Shown in pieces: positions 23,531-35,536 of a stretch of 64,000 nucleotides of DNA. How positions within the stretch are numbered: the stretch's first letter is position 1; each line of letters starts with the position of its first letter. The stretch covers positions 5,277,501-5,341,500 of the forward strand of contig NC_091971.1 of NCBI RefSeq assembly GCF_036711975.1, given 5' to 3'. Made by a program: the position numbers and the translations under genes. Under the pieces are notes generated by a model. It was not told where the DNA came from. It ran no database searches and was given only the letters and a program-made list of their open reading frames with translations. Source of the DNA: Onthophagus taurus (taxonomy: Eukaryota; Arthropoda; Insecta; Coleoptera; Scarabaeidae).

Positions 23531-24079
23531 TTTCCCAAATTTCTTAATATTTCTTTTGTTAAAAAAGAACGTTCTTAATTTCATTTTACAACTTTTTTTG
23601 TAAATTAGTAACTAATAATCTAATTTCGACTTTGAGATGTGAACTTTTTAACAAAACAAAAAGAAATATTAAGAAACTTGTTTGTAAAATGGGTAAGATG
23701 AGAAATGTTAATCTATTTGTAGAGTCTCTGAAGATTCTATATATTCTATATAAAATAAAAACTAGTTTAAAAGTACAAAATCAAATTCTATTATCTCTTA
23801 TTTTCTTAAAAAATCTTTACACGAATCATTTTGTCTCTAGTTTTAGTGATTAAATTTATGTCATGATTTACAGAAACACCCTGTATAATCGTAAAACGCA
23901 ACGAGTGACCAAGATGTTACAAGATTTTACCATCATTGCATTTTTAAAATCGAGGTGCGGATTAGATTCGAGTGCGGATAAGATTCGAGTGGTATTTTTA
24001 GAGAGATGAAAACGAAAATCCCGTTTTTCTCAACATTATTCATTTTTCACTTAGTCAAGTGATGCATAACGCGGTCCAA

Positions 24080-24545
24080 TTGATTTATTACAATGTTGTA
24101 GAGATAGAGCTGAGGTCACTTGAGACCGAGGCTCTACATTTACTCTGTTAACGAAATATTATTTGATTTACTACAATGTTATAGAAGTAGAAGCTGAGGC
24201 TTTCCAATTTACTTCGTTAAAGGGATATTAGCTGACTTATTACAAAGTTATAGAGATAAAAGCCGAGGTCGCTTGCGGCCGAGGCTATACAATATGATCC
24301 GCTATAGAGATATGACCGATTTATTACAATGTTACAGAGATAGAAGCCGAGGTTCTCCAATTCATCTTCGTTAAAGAGATATAGCTGATTCATTACAACG
24401 TTATAGAAGTAGAAGCCGAGGTTGCTTGCGGCCGAGGATCTACATTTACTCCGTTAACAAGATATTAGTTGATTTACTACAATGTTATAGAAGTAGAAGC
24501 CGAATTCGCTTTTGGCCGAGGCGCTACAATTCATTCCACTAAAGA
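24080..24545 (+). repeat. Tandem array of alternating ~69- and ~83-bp units
   Basis: Six units begin with a GATTTATTACAATGTTATAG-like motif at about 24,085, 24,167, 24,236, 24,319, 24,388 and 24,472. Spacing alternates about 82, 69, 83, 69 and 84 bp. The longer units carry a GCTTGCGGCCGAGG insert. This is a two-unit higher-order repeat. Isolated motif copies occur at about 22,107. Confidence 0.75.
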
Positions 24546-24549
24546 GATC

Positions 24550-27500
24550 TAAATTATTATGGTTTTTAAACCAAGATGCACCCAAAGATCCTGCTTTCCC
24601 TATTCCTCAAGAAAATGTACTCCATTTCTTTCGTTTTGTTTCATTTTATTCCCAAGTAATACTTAGATGCAAGATTTTATATAAATTTAAAGTAAATTTA
24701 ATATTTACAGTAACCAAGTTACAGGAAAACATTCCATTTATAACATTCTACGAATCCGTGCAGTACTATTATCGTATCGTATTCTACCCTGTTAGCCCTT
24801 AATCATGTTTTCACAGAGGAGCTCCAAGATATCTATTACTAACGACGGATATCGGACCTAAGCTAACCTCCTCTGCTCGTTCTATGGTGTAATTAACTTT
24901 ATACATGGTAGAACAATTACGAGACACTCTACGACCTTTAGTTACAAGCTTTAGTTACAGCTATAAAAGCAGAAATAACCTCAGAATCTTCATAAAATTA
25001 AAAAAGAAAACGACGAATAAAAATTCTTGTATAAACGAAGTTAAATAATACTCTCATAAAACACTTTCCATTTCAATCGACTTTAAAATTACGATTAGGA
25101 GGAAAATTCCTCAACGAAAAGTTTCGGTTTTCATTGTTCCCGAAAGTTTCTTTTAAGATGAACAAGATTAAAATAAAACGGGTTACTTTGGTGATAATTT
25201 AAATTGTAAAACGTTCCAAACGGACTTTTTATTAGCTTAAGAGTTGGACGAATTTATTTCTCTCAATTATTTTAAAATAATTTGAAATTTCAAAATTTTT
25301 AGTTTTAGAAGTCTTAGTCATCAGTAAAGAAGATAAATGGTAAGAAGACAAAAACGGTATCGAAATCAGTCATTTTCACGTTTTCTCGAAACCCTTCTAA
25401 ATTTAGAATATCACCACGCTTTCCTTTTTTTCTCTCTTCATCCAAAGTAACCGTTTCGACCTATTCTCCGTGCTTGGAGGAGTAAAACGATATCGTCTCG
25501 ACGTCGTCTACACTATCAGATCTCGTTGCACAACTTATAAATGGTCCAGTGTTATCGCGTGCTATAAATCTTATCTTCAAGTTCTCGCGGGCGTACCAAC
25601 AAAAAAAAAACTCTAACTACGCTTCCGGCAGTTTTTACAGTTTTTTTTCTGGTCGAGTTCGTTCGTTCACGAAATGGCCATCGGTCGGGTTCAAATTTTT
25701 CGCGATTAATAGCCCGTAAAGTTCGTTTCAGTATGACTCGGGTTATGGGAAACGAAAAATAGTATGCTCCGTTAGAAAGAATACGGTAGTTAATTTTTTT
25801 TTTGATTTTATTTTCTTCGCGTAGTAGATTTATCGACAACCGGAAGCTTTCGTGATGCTTCCCGAATAACAACAGATAAGGAATAATGATGATAGGTTTT
25901 AGAAGTTTTTAAAATTTAATTATAATAATGTATTTTTTTTTTGAAAACTCAAATAATTTTCAAATCGAAAGTTTTAATTAATTTTGCAAAAGAAGATTGG
26001 GCAACTACCAACTTAAAATTTACTGTAAAGACAGACTTCTCAGTTACAATAAAGAGCTTTAAAGAACACCTTACGAGGACAATTGCAAAACCCAGAACTC
26101 GAAATAACTTTCTGCCAAAGCTGAGTGGCACCACATGGGGCTCCTCAGTGTTCACACTTACATCGACAACTGCAGGCACAATCTGCACAATCAAAATATG
26201 GTCTCGTTAGAGAGTATAGAAAGATTAACACTGATTCTGTGCTCCGTTTCCACGTTGGAATTGGCTAAAACCTGCGCAAATGCTAATCGAAAATAACTTC
26301 AACATAATTAAGTAATGGAGAAGATACTGGGAGAAGAATGTAGCTCATTTAAACCAGAGTATGTGTTACAAGCAAGCCAACCAAGATGAATCTGGCTAAA
26401 ACTCAGGTACACCAATTATTAAATACAATCCCTGGTGGAATCCTAAAAATCTTATGGTTCTAGAAGCGAGCATTAAAGAGATGATGCCATTTCAATTAAA
26501 ATTTTTTGTAAAACATAATTTTTAAATTTTATCTCTTCATCCATGCTTTTATTAAAAGGCAATTTATCAAAAAAACTAAATAACCCGGCTATAAAATAAA
26601 ATAGCAGCTGCTGTTGAATATAAGCTTTGATAAAATCCTCACAAATTCGATTTCCAACGCAGTTACAAAATACAAAAACAATGCTGAAAATTGCTACCTC
26701 GATCGAAATAAAAAAAAATTATTTGTTCTCCAACAAACACTAATTGGTATTTGAAAATGATTTTGTGCTTAAAAAGCCCCTATCAATTTAAATTATATTA
26801 CTACATAATAAATTTCATTGCCTCAAAAATTTTAATTGGGTTAGTTTTGTATTGAATTAATTTTACCAGTTATAATAAAATTAAAGTTATCGATTTTTTA
26901 TTAAGAAAAAAAAGTTTGCTTTTTTTATTTAGGCCACATATTACGTTATAGCCGATAATGATATGCAAACTTACACTTAACATTTTTTTAAAGCATAACA
27001 AGATAAGAAGACGTCCTAGTTTAACGATAAAAAACCAATTACTTTTTGCAATGTTTAATATACAACAACTTTGTTATATTTTCATTAAAAAACTTTTTTG
27101 TAAGAAAAGAAAAAACTTACCTCCGTTTGCCAAGAAAAGTTTCTTCTGAAGTATACAAAAAGGTGAGCAAACACTCGATTTCAGTTTTTTATAGGTTAAA
27201 GTTTGAATAGATAGCACGAATTAATAGACGCTCAGCGTCGCGACGCTCCCGCATTCGAAACGGCGCGGTGTCAAAGGAACACTACGCGATTCGGACCACA
27301 GCGTACGGCACGCGATCTCCGAGTTGTTGTACTCGGCACCGCCCCCCGAAGAGTGGTGTTAAATCTGCGGTTCGCCACTCGCCGATCTGACGACTAATGT
27401 GTGGCCAAGTGACTGCTGAGGAACGAAAATGAAGATATATTTGACGCCGCCAAAGACCAGACAATGTTCTCGACGCCTTTTTAAAACACTTAACATCAGA

Positions 27501-28107
27501 ACAACATTAAAAAGGAAAACAGAAAAAACTATCATATGGTATTTAAACAATCAAAAAGCGTAATTGATGTGCAATGTAAATATAGCTCGAGGGTTTCATT
27601 TCCACGTGAATGAATAGCTTTATGCCAATGTTGAAATTAAACGAAGCTGTAGCAATTCCCGGTAATCTAATAGCCTCGGGTTGTAAAGTGCATTGAAAAC
27701 AAATCCTTTAAATTAAAGGTCTTTATAAGCTACCTCGACGTGATATTATTAGTATGCAATTAGGTACTCACCAGATTTTCGCGGAAACTCCCTCTGAAAA
27801 GTTGCTCCAAGTGATTTCTGAAATATTGTTCGTATCAAACGTTATTTGGATTCATTTGGTTCCTAGAAAAAGAAAAAAAAAAGGATAAAAATTAATTTTA
27901 TTGTATTGAAATGTATTGTGTAAGCTGTACAATATTGATAATGGTAGGCACTTTACTCCAGTAGATTAATAAACTTCCAAAAAAGTCAAGTGGACAAATA
28001 GTAAAGTGATAACATTGACAAAGAGTTATTAAAGGGCGGGAGAACATCAAAAGATATTTTATATTCCTTTGTATGAATCATTGTACAGCAAACAATGTTA
28101 GGTTAAC
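24550..28107. other. No intact gene; GC-rich islands
   Basis: Two GC-richer islands stand out: about 25,480-25,880, and 27,225-27,450, which is dense in CpG (GTCGCGACGCTCCCGCATTC at about 27,237). Neither has repeat structure or a frame that I recognise. The rest is AT-rich. A LINE remnant lies at about 25,960-26,260. Confidence 0.4.
25960..26260 (+). pseudogene. LINE reverse-transcriptase C-terminal remnant
   Basis: The frame at 25941-26210 reads TRNNFLPKLSGTTWGSS after a short FKEHLTRT stretch. This resembles the region downstream of the RT fingers in common arthropod non-LTR elements (RNN-LLQKL-GTTWG type). It lacks the catalytic RT boxes and ends in stops. Assigned from memory of the family, without alignment. 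Confidence 0.5.
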
Positions 28108-31100
28108 TCTTAAATACTCTTTTTGGTTTTATTTTACCTTTATAAAGGTTATTTTAATGTTGTACCAAGGTTTTTTCATTCTAAAGCAGATGATGTTGCT
28201 AATGTTGTCTTCAAAATTCATAATTGTATTAAAGTTTTTCAAGACACCACAAAATTTAAAAGAATGACAGAAGATTACTTTAACATAACCTACAAAATAA
28301 AACATAACCTATAAAACAAGTAAACATAACCTTACAATAACTTACTTCATCCTTATTGATAATTTTCAAATATTTGGATATTCTTCAGTGCTATTAAACA
28401 TAAAATAACAATTTTGAGTTAATAAATAACTAACTTTATGATAAATTAATTTCAGTTTTAAATAAATCATCCAAAATCGTAGATATTTTATAGCTTTCCA
28501 AGCTATTATTTGATGTCTTATTAACAAAATCAACCTACTTGTTGAATTAGTTAATGTTAATGGAATGTTTAATTTTGAATTAATGGAATAACATTTATGG
28601 TTTGATGTACTGCCTCAAAACGAAATCATCATTGGTGTTAAATAATCTTTCTGGTCTTATTTTACCTTTATAAAGGTTAATTTAATGTTGTACCAAGTTT
28701 TTTTCATTCTAAAGCAGAAAGAGTTGCTAATGTTGTCTTCAAAGTTCATGATCATATTAAAGTTTTTCAACACTCCTCAAAACTCAGAAGAAACTTGAAC
28801 ATAACCTATAAAATATATAAACATAACCTATAAAACAAGTAAACATAACCTTAAAATAACTTACTTCATCCTTATTGATAAGAATTTCAAATATTTGGGT
28901 ATTCTTCAGTGCTATTAAACATGAAATAACAATTTTGTGTTAATAAATAACTAATTTTATGGTAAATTAATTTCAGTTTTAAATAAATTATCCAAAATCG
29001 TAGATATTTTATAGCTTTCCAAGCTATTATTTGATGTCTTGTTAACAAAATCAACCTACTTGTTGAATTAGTTAATGTTAATGGAATGTTTAATTTTGAA
29101 TTAATGGAATAACATTTATGGTTTGATGTACTGCCTCAAAACGAAGTCATCATTGGTGTCGAATACTCTTTCTGGTCTTATTTTACCTTCATAAAGGTTA
29201 TTTTAATGTTGTACAAAGGTTTCTTCATTCTAAAGCAGAAGGAGTTGTTAATGTTATCTTCAAAGTTCATGATCATATTAAAGTTTTTCAACACTCCTCA
29301 AAACTCAGAAGAAACTTGAACATAACCTATAAAATATATAAACATAACCTATAAAACAAGTAAACATAACCTTAAAATAACTTACTTCATCCTTATTGAT
29401 AAGAATTTCAAATATTTGGGTATTCTTCAGTGCTATTAAACATGAAATAACAATTTTGTGTTAATAAATAATTAACTTTATGATAAATTAATTTCAGTTT
29501 TAAATAAATTATCCATAATCGTAGATATTTTATAGCTTTCCAAGCTATTATTTGATGTCTTATTAACAAAATCAACCTACTTGTTGAATTAGTTAATGTT
29601 AATGGAATGTTTAATTTTGAATTAATGGAATAACATTTATGGTTTGATGTACTGCCTCAAAACGAAATCATCATTGGTGTTAAATAATCTTTCTGGTCTT
29701 ATTTTACCTTTATAAAGGTTAATTTAATGTTGTACCAAGTTTTTTTCATTCTAAAGCAGAAAGAGTTGCTAATGTTGTCTTCAAAGTTCATGATCATATT
29801 AAAGTTTTTCAACACTCCTCAAAACTCAGAAGAAACTTGAACATAACCTATAAAATATATAAACATAACCTATAAAACAAGTAAACATAACCTTAAAATA
29901 ACTTACTCCATCCTTATTGATAAGAATTTCAAATATTTGGGTATTCTTCAGTGCTATTAAACATGAAATAACAATTTTGTGTTAATAAATAATTAATTTT
30001 ATGATAAATTAATTTCAGTTTTAAATAAATCATCCAAAATTGTAGATATTTTATAGCTTTCCAAGCTATTATTTGATGTTTTATTAACAAAATCAACCTA
30101 CTTGTTGAATTAGTTAATGTTAATGGAATGTTTAATTTTGAATTAATGGAATAACATTTATGGTTTGATGTACTTCCTCAAAACGAAATCATCACTGGTG
30201 TTAAATACTCTTTCTGGTCTTATTTTACCTTTATAAAGGTTAATTTAATGTTGTACCAAGTTTTTTTCATTCTAAAGTAGAAAGAGTTGCTAATGTTGTC
30301 TTCAAAATTCATGATCATATAAAAGTTTTTCAATACTCCACAAAATTTGGAAGAATGACAGAAGAATACTTTAACATAACCTATAAAACAAGTAAACATA
30401 ACCTTAAAATAACTTACTTCATTCTTATTGATAAGAATTTCAAATATTTGATAAAGATTTGGATATTCTTCAGTGCTATTAAACATGAAATAACAATTTT
30501 GTGTTAATAAATAATTAACTTTATGATAAATTAATTTCAGTTTTAAATAAATCATCTAAAATCGTAGATATTTTATAGCTTTCCAAGCTATTATGTGATG
30601 TCTTATTAACAAAATCAACCTACTTGTTGAATTAGTTAATGTTAATGGAATGTTTAATTTTGAATTAATGGAATAACATTTATGGTTTGATGTGCTGCCT
30701 CAAAACGAAATCATTCTGTTAAATAATCTTTCTGGTCTTATTTTACCTTTATAATGGTTAATTTAATGTTGTGCCAAGTTTTTTTTTTCATTCTAAAGCA
30801 GAAAGAGTTGCCAATGTTGTCTTCAAAGTTCATGATCATATTAAAGTTTTTCAACACTCCTCAAAACTGAGAAGAAACTTGAACATAACCTATAAAACAA
30901 GTAAACATAACCTTAAAATAACTTACTTCATCCTTATTGATAAGAATTTCAAATATTTGGATATTCTTCAGTGCTATTAAACATGAAATAACAATTTTGT
31001 GTTAATAAATAATTAATTTTATGATAAATTAACTTCAGTTTTAAATAAATCATCCAAAATCGTAGATATTTTATAGCTTTCCAAGCTATTATTTGATGTC

Positions 31101-32012
31101 TTATTAACAAAATCAAACTACTTGTTGAATTAGTTAATGTTAATGGCATGTTTAATTTTGACTTAATGGAATAACATTTATGGTTTGATGTACTTCCTCA
31201 AAACGAAATCATCATTGGTGTCGAATACTCTTTCTAGTCTTATTTTACCTTTATAAAGGTTATTTTAATGTTGTACCAAGTTTTTTTCATTCTAAAGCAG
31301 AAGGAGTTGTTAAGGTTGTCTTCAAAGTTCATGATCATATTAAAGTTTTTCAACACTCCTCAAAACTCAGAAGAAACTTGAACATAACCTATAAAATATA
31401 TAAACATAACCTATAAAACAAGTAAACATAACCTTAAAATAACTTACTTCATCCTTATTGATAAGAATTTCAAATATTTGGGTATTCTTCAGTGCTATTA
31501 AACATGAAATAACAATTTTGTGTTAATAAATAATTAACTTTATGATAAATTAATTTCAGTTTTAAATAAATCATCCAAAATCGTAGATATTTTATAACTT
31601 TCCAAGCTATTATTTGATGTCTTATTAACAAAATCAAACTTTACCAGTGTACCAAGTTTTTTTCATTCTAAAGTAGAAAGAGTTGTTAATGATGTCTTCA
31701 AAATTCAGGATCATATTAAAGTTTTTCAATACTCCACAAAATTTAGAAGAATGACAGAAGTATACTTTAACATAACCTATAAATTAAGGAAACATAACCT
31801 TTAAAATAACTTACTTTATCCTTATTGATAAGCATTTCAAACATTTCATACTAAATTTGACTATTCTTTGGTGCTGTTAAACATCAAATAACCTTTTAGT
31901 GTTAATAAATAACTAACTTTATAATAAATTAATTTCAGTTCTAAATAAATCATCCATAATCGTAGATGTTCCAAGTTATTATTTGATGTCCTATTAACAA
32001 AATCGAACTAGA
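28108..32012 (+). repeat. ~520-bp satellite array, about 7.4 copies
   Basis: The marker GTTTGATGTAC recurs at about 28,600, 29,120, 29,641, 30,162, 30,681 and 31,182, giving periods of 520, 521, 521, 519 and 501 bp. Copies are highly similar and all in one orientation. The last, from about 31,636, lost its first part and is more diverged. Each unit carries repeated CATAACCTATAAAACAAG blocks; some copies have an extra one, which explains length differences. Open frames inside are not conserved between copies. Confidence 0.95.
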
Positions 32013-35000
32013 TTATCATCATTATTTTCCTAAAAATCTTCAAGATTGATATTTATCGATATTGACTCTTCATGGCTATTTGATTTTCTTGTTTTCCTAA
32101 CAAATTCTTGTTGAATGCAATAAATAAAATTAGATAACCTCTAAAAAATGAAATAGAAAATAGATTTGAACGTTATAAGTACACAATAATATTTACCTAC
32201 CTTATTTAATTAATCAAAAAAACAAAGTTTAACCTAACTTTTTGTGTCATTGTATTTTATCCACTTCTTTAAGTTATAGTTGCAAATTATTTTTCTCATA
32301 TTTATGAGGAATTAGTTAAAAGATACTTAGTTTTATCAAACGATGATGCTTCCCCATACTACAAATAGCGACTAAACCTGATAGGAACCTAAATAGGACT
32401 AAACGGACTAAACTAAATAAACGCATTTCACAACTGAAATGACAAAGAGCTGGGATTCCCCGGTTTACTAACTCATCAACTAATTTAATTAACTGTAACC
32501 CTTGTATATAGATTCTACAAATAATCTATAAACAAAGTTGTAACCCTTGATATTAAGATAATTAATGAATCAAATTAATTTTAATAAAGAAATAAACTTA
32601 ACCCAATTATATTAGAAAAAAAAAACCCCAATTAATTTAAATTTTCGATTCATGAAAATCCAATTAAATTTTATGTAGAAAAAATTCAAGCAAGTTTCAT
32701 GTCTACATTTCAAAGCGGTTTATTTGATTAAGTTTTAAATGTAACAATTTATATGTTTATTTATGCCATTCGTGAATACCAATACCACTTTCTTAACATA
32801 CTGGAAGAATTTGCAAGTACAAAATCGGAACGTTTCTCTTATACAATCCAATTCTAAAAACCACGCCTCAAGGAAGGGGTTAAATTTACGCGTATCATAA
32901 ATAAATCCCGTAACGAACCACGTCATCACATCTATTTCAGTTTAATGTAAATCAGGTTGAAATGTAACTATCACAATGGATGCGGCAGCTTTAATTTGCT
33001 TTTGGGGTGTATTAATTCTAGGAAATATCCGATACCGTTTCGGTTTGTTTTAATCCGAACCTCTACCATGTATAAATTTGGTTCGTTAAAATGGAAATGT
33101 GATGTCGATAACGTACCAAATTATATTAACGATAAATCACGAAAATACCGTGGTTGGAATAATTTTCTTTTCATTATATTTTCTTTTTTTTGTTATTTTT
33201 CCAAGTCAACGACCGCCACTCGGCGAATTAAATTTAAATTTTCAGTTAGGTTCTTTAGGGCTTAATGATGTCGAATGAGCCAGATGGCGGTTCGAAATTT
33301 TATTCCATTTTCTCTCTCACCACCACTCTAAATCGTTTTTTTTTTCAACCTCCGAATTTCTAATTACTGGAACGTTTAATGCGATTAAATCGTTGTGGTT
33401 TTCTAACAACCTGTAAAATCAATTTTAAAAGTGTGGCATACATAAAAAGTTATTTAAAATGATTACATAAGCTGATTTTATTTATTGGATAACATCACGG
33501 TTAACTCAACTCCGAAGTGATAGACACCACAATCATCTCGGATGCGAGAACTCCAAGTTCGATCACGTCTTCGGTACAAAGTTGTTTTTATTCCGTTTAT
33601 CTTGTCTCTGGTTGTAATGGATGTTCACGGTAGATAAAACCGATAGCGCGCAAATGTTCGTTTCGCGAAGAAGAAAACAATTTTCAGTCGATTCCAACGA
33701 ATGATAAAGTCTCGATAACATCGAATACCGAGTAACCCATTCAATTAACATCTCAAGGATTAGCCGACAACGATGCATCGAAACCAAACGAACTGAGAGG
33801 ATGAAATTTGCAACGTTAATCTTGGTTATTATGTAAATTTGAGTCGGGATAAAGTATACGCGGCTTCCATATTAAGCACGAGCCAAAAAGAAAATATTTT
33901 TTTTTCATCATAAATCTTTCTATTGTGATTTTTACAAACTACACCCTCCTCTAAAAAAAGAATTCGAACGTAAAATGTATCTAAAAATAAAGGATTTTTC
34001 GTTTATAATCGCTTTGTTTTGAGTACAAAGGAAACGTGTTGGGGATATTTCCTGTAATATGTTAATAAAATTAACGCGAAAATTGCTTGGAGATGAAATT
34101 AAGACAAAAGTGAGCGGATGCCGTTGCAGAAGCGGTGTATTAAATGGCAAAGCGGAAACGACGTGATGAACAACCAGGTGAATTAACATTGCCCGAGAGA
34201 GGAACTTGCTAAACTGTATGGCGAGTTTGTATTGCACGAAATCCCGGGGCAAATTCATTATTCCAAGGGATGTTGTAAACGCTACAAATATACTTTTCAT
34301 GACTGAATTATGCATGACTTATTGTACAACGACGAAAGGTGTACGCGGTGACTCACTTTCGGCACCCAGATTAATCTTCTCCGCGATCGACAAGAACCGC
34401 ACGAACCACAACCGGTTTAAGATTCATTTTCGCACCATTTATAGTCTAAAAAGGTATAAAGCGGTTACCAAAACATACATATCGGCGCCGCATTTTGTGT
34501 TCATTCCGACACACTTTGTTTATCGTAAATTTTAAGCCTATTAAATTTCATCTCGACATACTCAAACAATGAGTTTCTTAAATAAATTTTACTCCAGCAC
34601 ATCCATTCGTCATCCAGCTCCTCTCTTTCATCTTTGAATTCGCCCACGTCTTTGCTTTTGCTATCGTTGTGGTGACAAAACATACCGCCCCACCCCCGTT
34701 TTATTCGCCGTGATGTTTACGAACGTCGTCGTGGCGGAATCGCATCAATAGAGGGTATCTAAGACCCCCTTCGTTTTCTTCACCCCAATTACGGATTCCG
34801 GCAGCGTCGCGACGGTCAACAAGCACCCACAATTTTCGTAGCGACGCGACGGGAAATTAGGCGAAATTGGGAAGCGAAAATTTTCAAGAGTGTAGTTCAT
34901 TTATAATGGAATGTGCGTGCCGTTTTTTTGGGTCCGCTAAAAATTGCTTTGGGACAGAGTGTAAACAACCCCAACAGACACTCTCATTATCTGCACGTGA

Positions 35001-35490
35001 GTCGCGTATTGCACGAATGAATCGTATTAATAGCCCGGAGGATTCTAAAAAGAAGTTAATAGGATAATAAGTACCATCTGGCGACGCAAAAATCTTAAGG
35101 GATTTACTTAATTAAATTCGTATGAGGATGGCTCAGTTTAACCCTAATTACTTTTTAAGTAGATGTTAAGGGTTCGTTCACCTAAACAACCTGTTTTTCG
35201 CCACAATTTTTTTAATTTAAGATAACATATTCAAAGAAATTATTTTCCATCATACAATACAGTTCTAATTTTAGTACTATACAGTTAAATTGACAGCTAT
35301 TTAAGGAGTACTTGTCTGTAACTCATTATAAATTCATAACTTGGGCTAGTACCCCCTTCTCTTCTTAATATTAAATTTTCCTCGCGAGACGAGACGATCA
35401 TACAAATTGCTTATTTAGTTCCTCGCGAGATATATTGAATTTTAACTATTTTTTCCAGTGTTTCGCCTTGTTCATATGAACAATTACCAT
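32013..35490. other. No gene recognised; GC-richer unique sequence at 33.5-35.1 kb
   Basis: The first 1.4 kb is AT-rich. From about 33,480 to 35,090 the DNA is markedly less AT-rich, mostly single-copy, and has overlapping frames on both strands (33563-33787 minus, 33932-34315 minus, 34206-34535 plus, 34867-35067 plus). None shows a domain or consistent splice sites. It could be a promoter or conserved non-coding block. Confidence 0.4.
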
Positions 35491-35496
35491 TTTATT
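35491..35496 (-). terminator. AATAAA poly(A) signal of the first acyltransferase gene
   Basis: AATAAA on the minus strand, about 40 bp past the stop codon at 35537-35539. It is the first canonical signal downstream. Confidence 0.6.
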
Positions 35497-35536
35497 ATCG
35501 TATCTTAACAGAATATTATGTCTTAATTGAATTCTT

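Larger units (their letters stand above)
22565..23800 (-). mobile_element. Inverted hammerhead-element cluster
   Basis: The left end carries an intact hammerhead followed by an ACAAATAATTTAACATCTCTC-like block. The same blocks recur inverted at about 23,680-23,790, but there only the CTGAAGA half of the ribozyme survives. Between them lie inverted pairs of about 137-bp tandem repeats (22850-23530). Another family with a TTTCGGGTTTAGCCG motif lies at 22,740-22,850. I could not place target duplications, so the limits are approximate. Confidence 0.6.

Noticed and set aside
24080..24545. CRISPR-like regular repeats
   Set aside because: Units are contiguous and diverged without unique spacers, and the genome is eukaryotic.
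28108..32012. Open frames inside the 520-bp satellite
   Set aside because: They occur in several frames on both strands and are not kept between copies.
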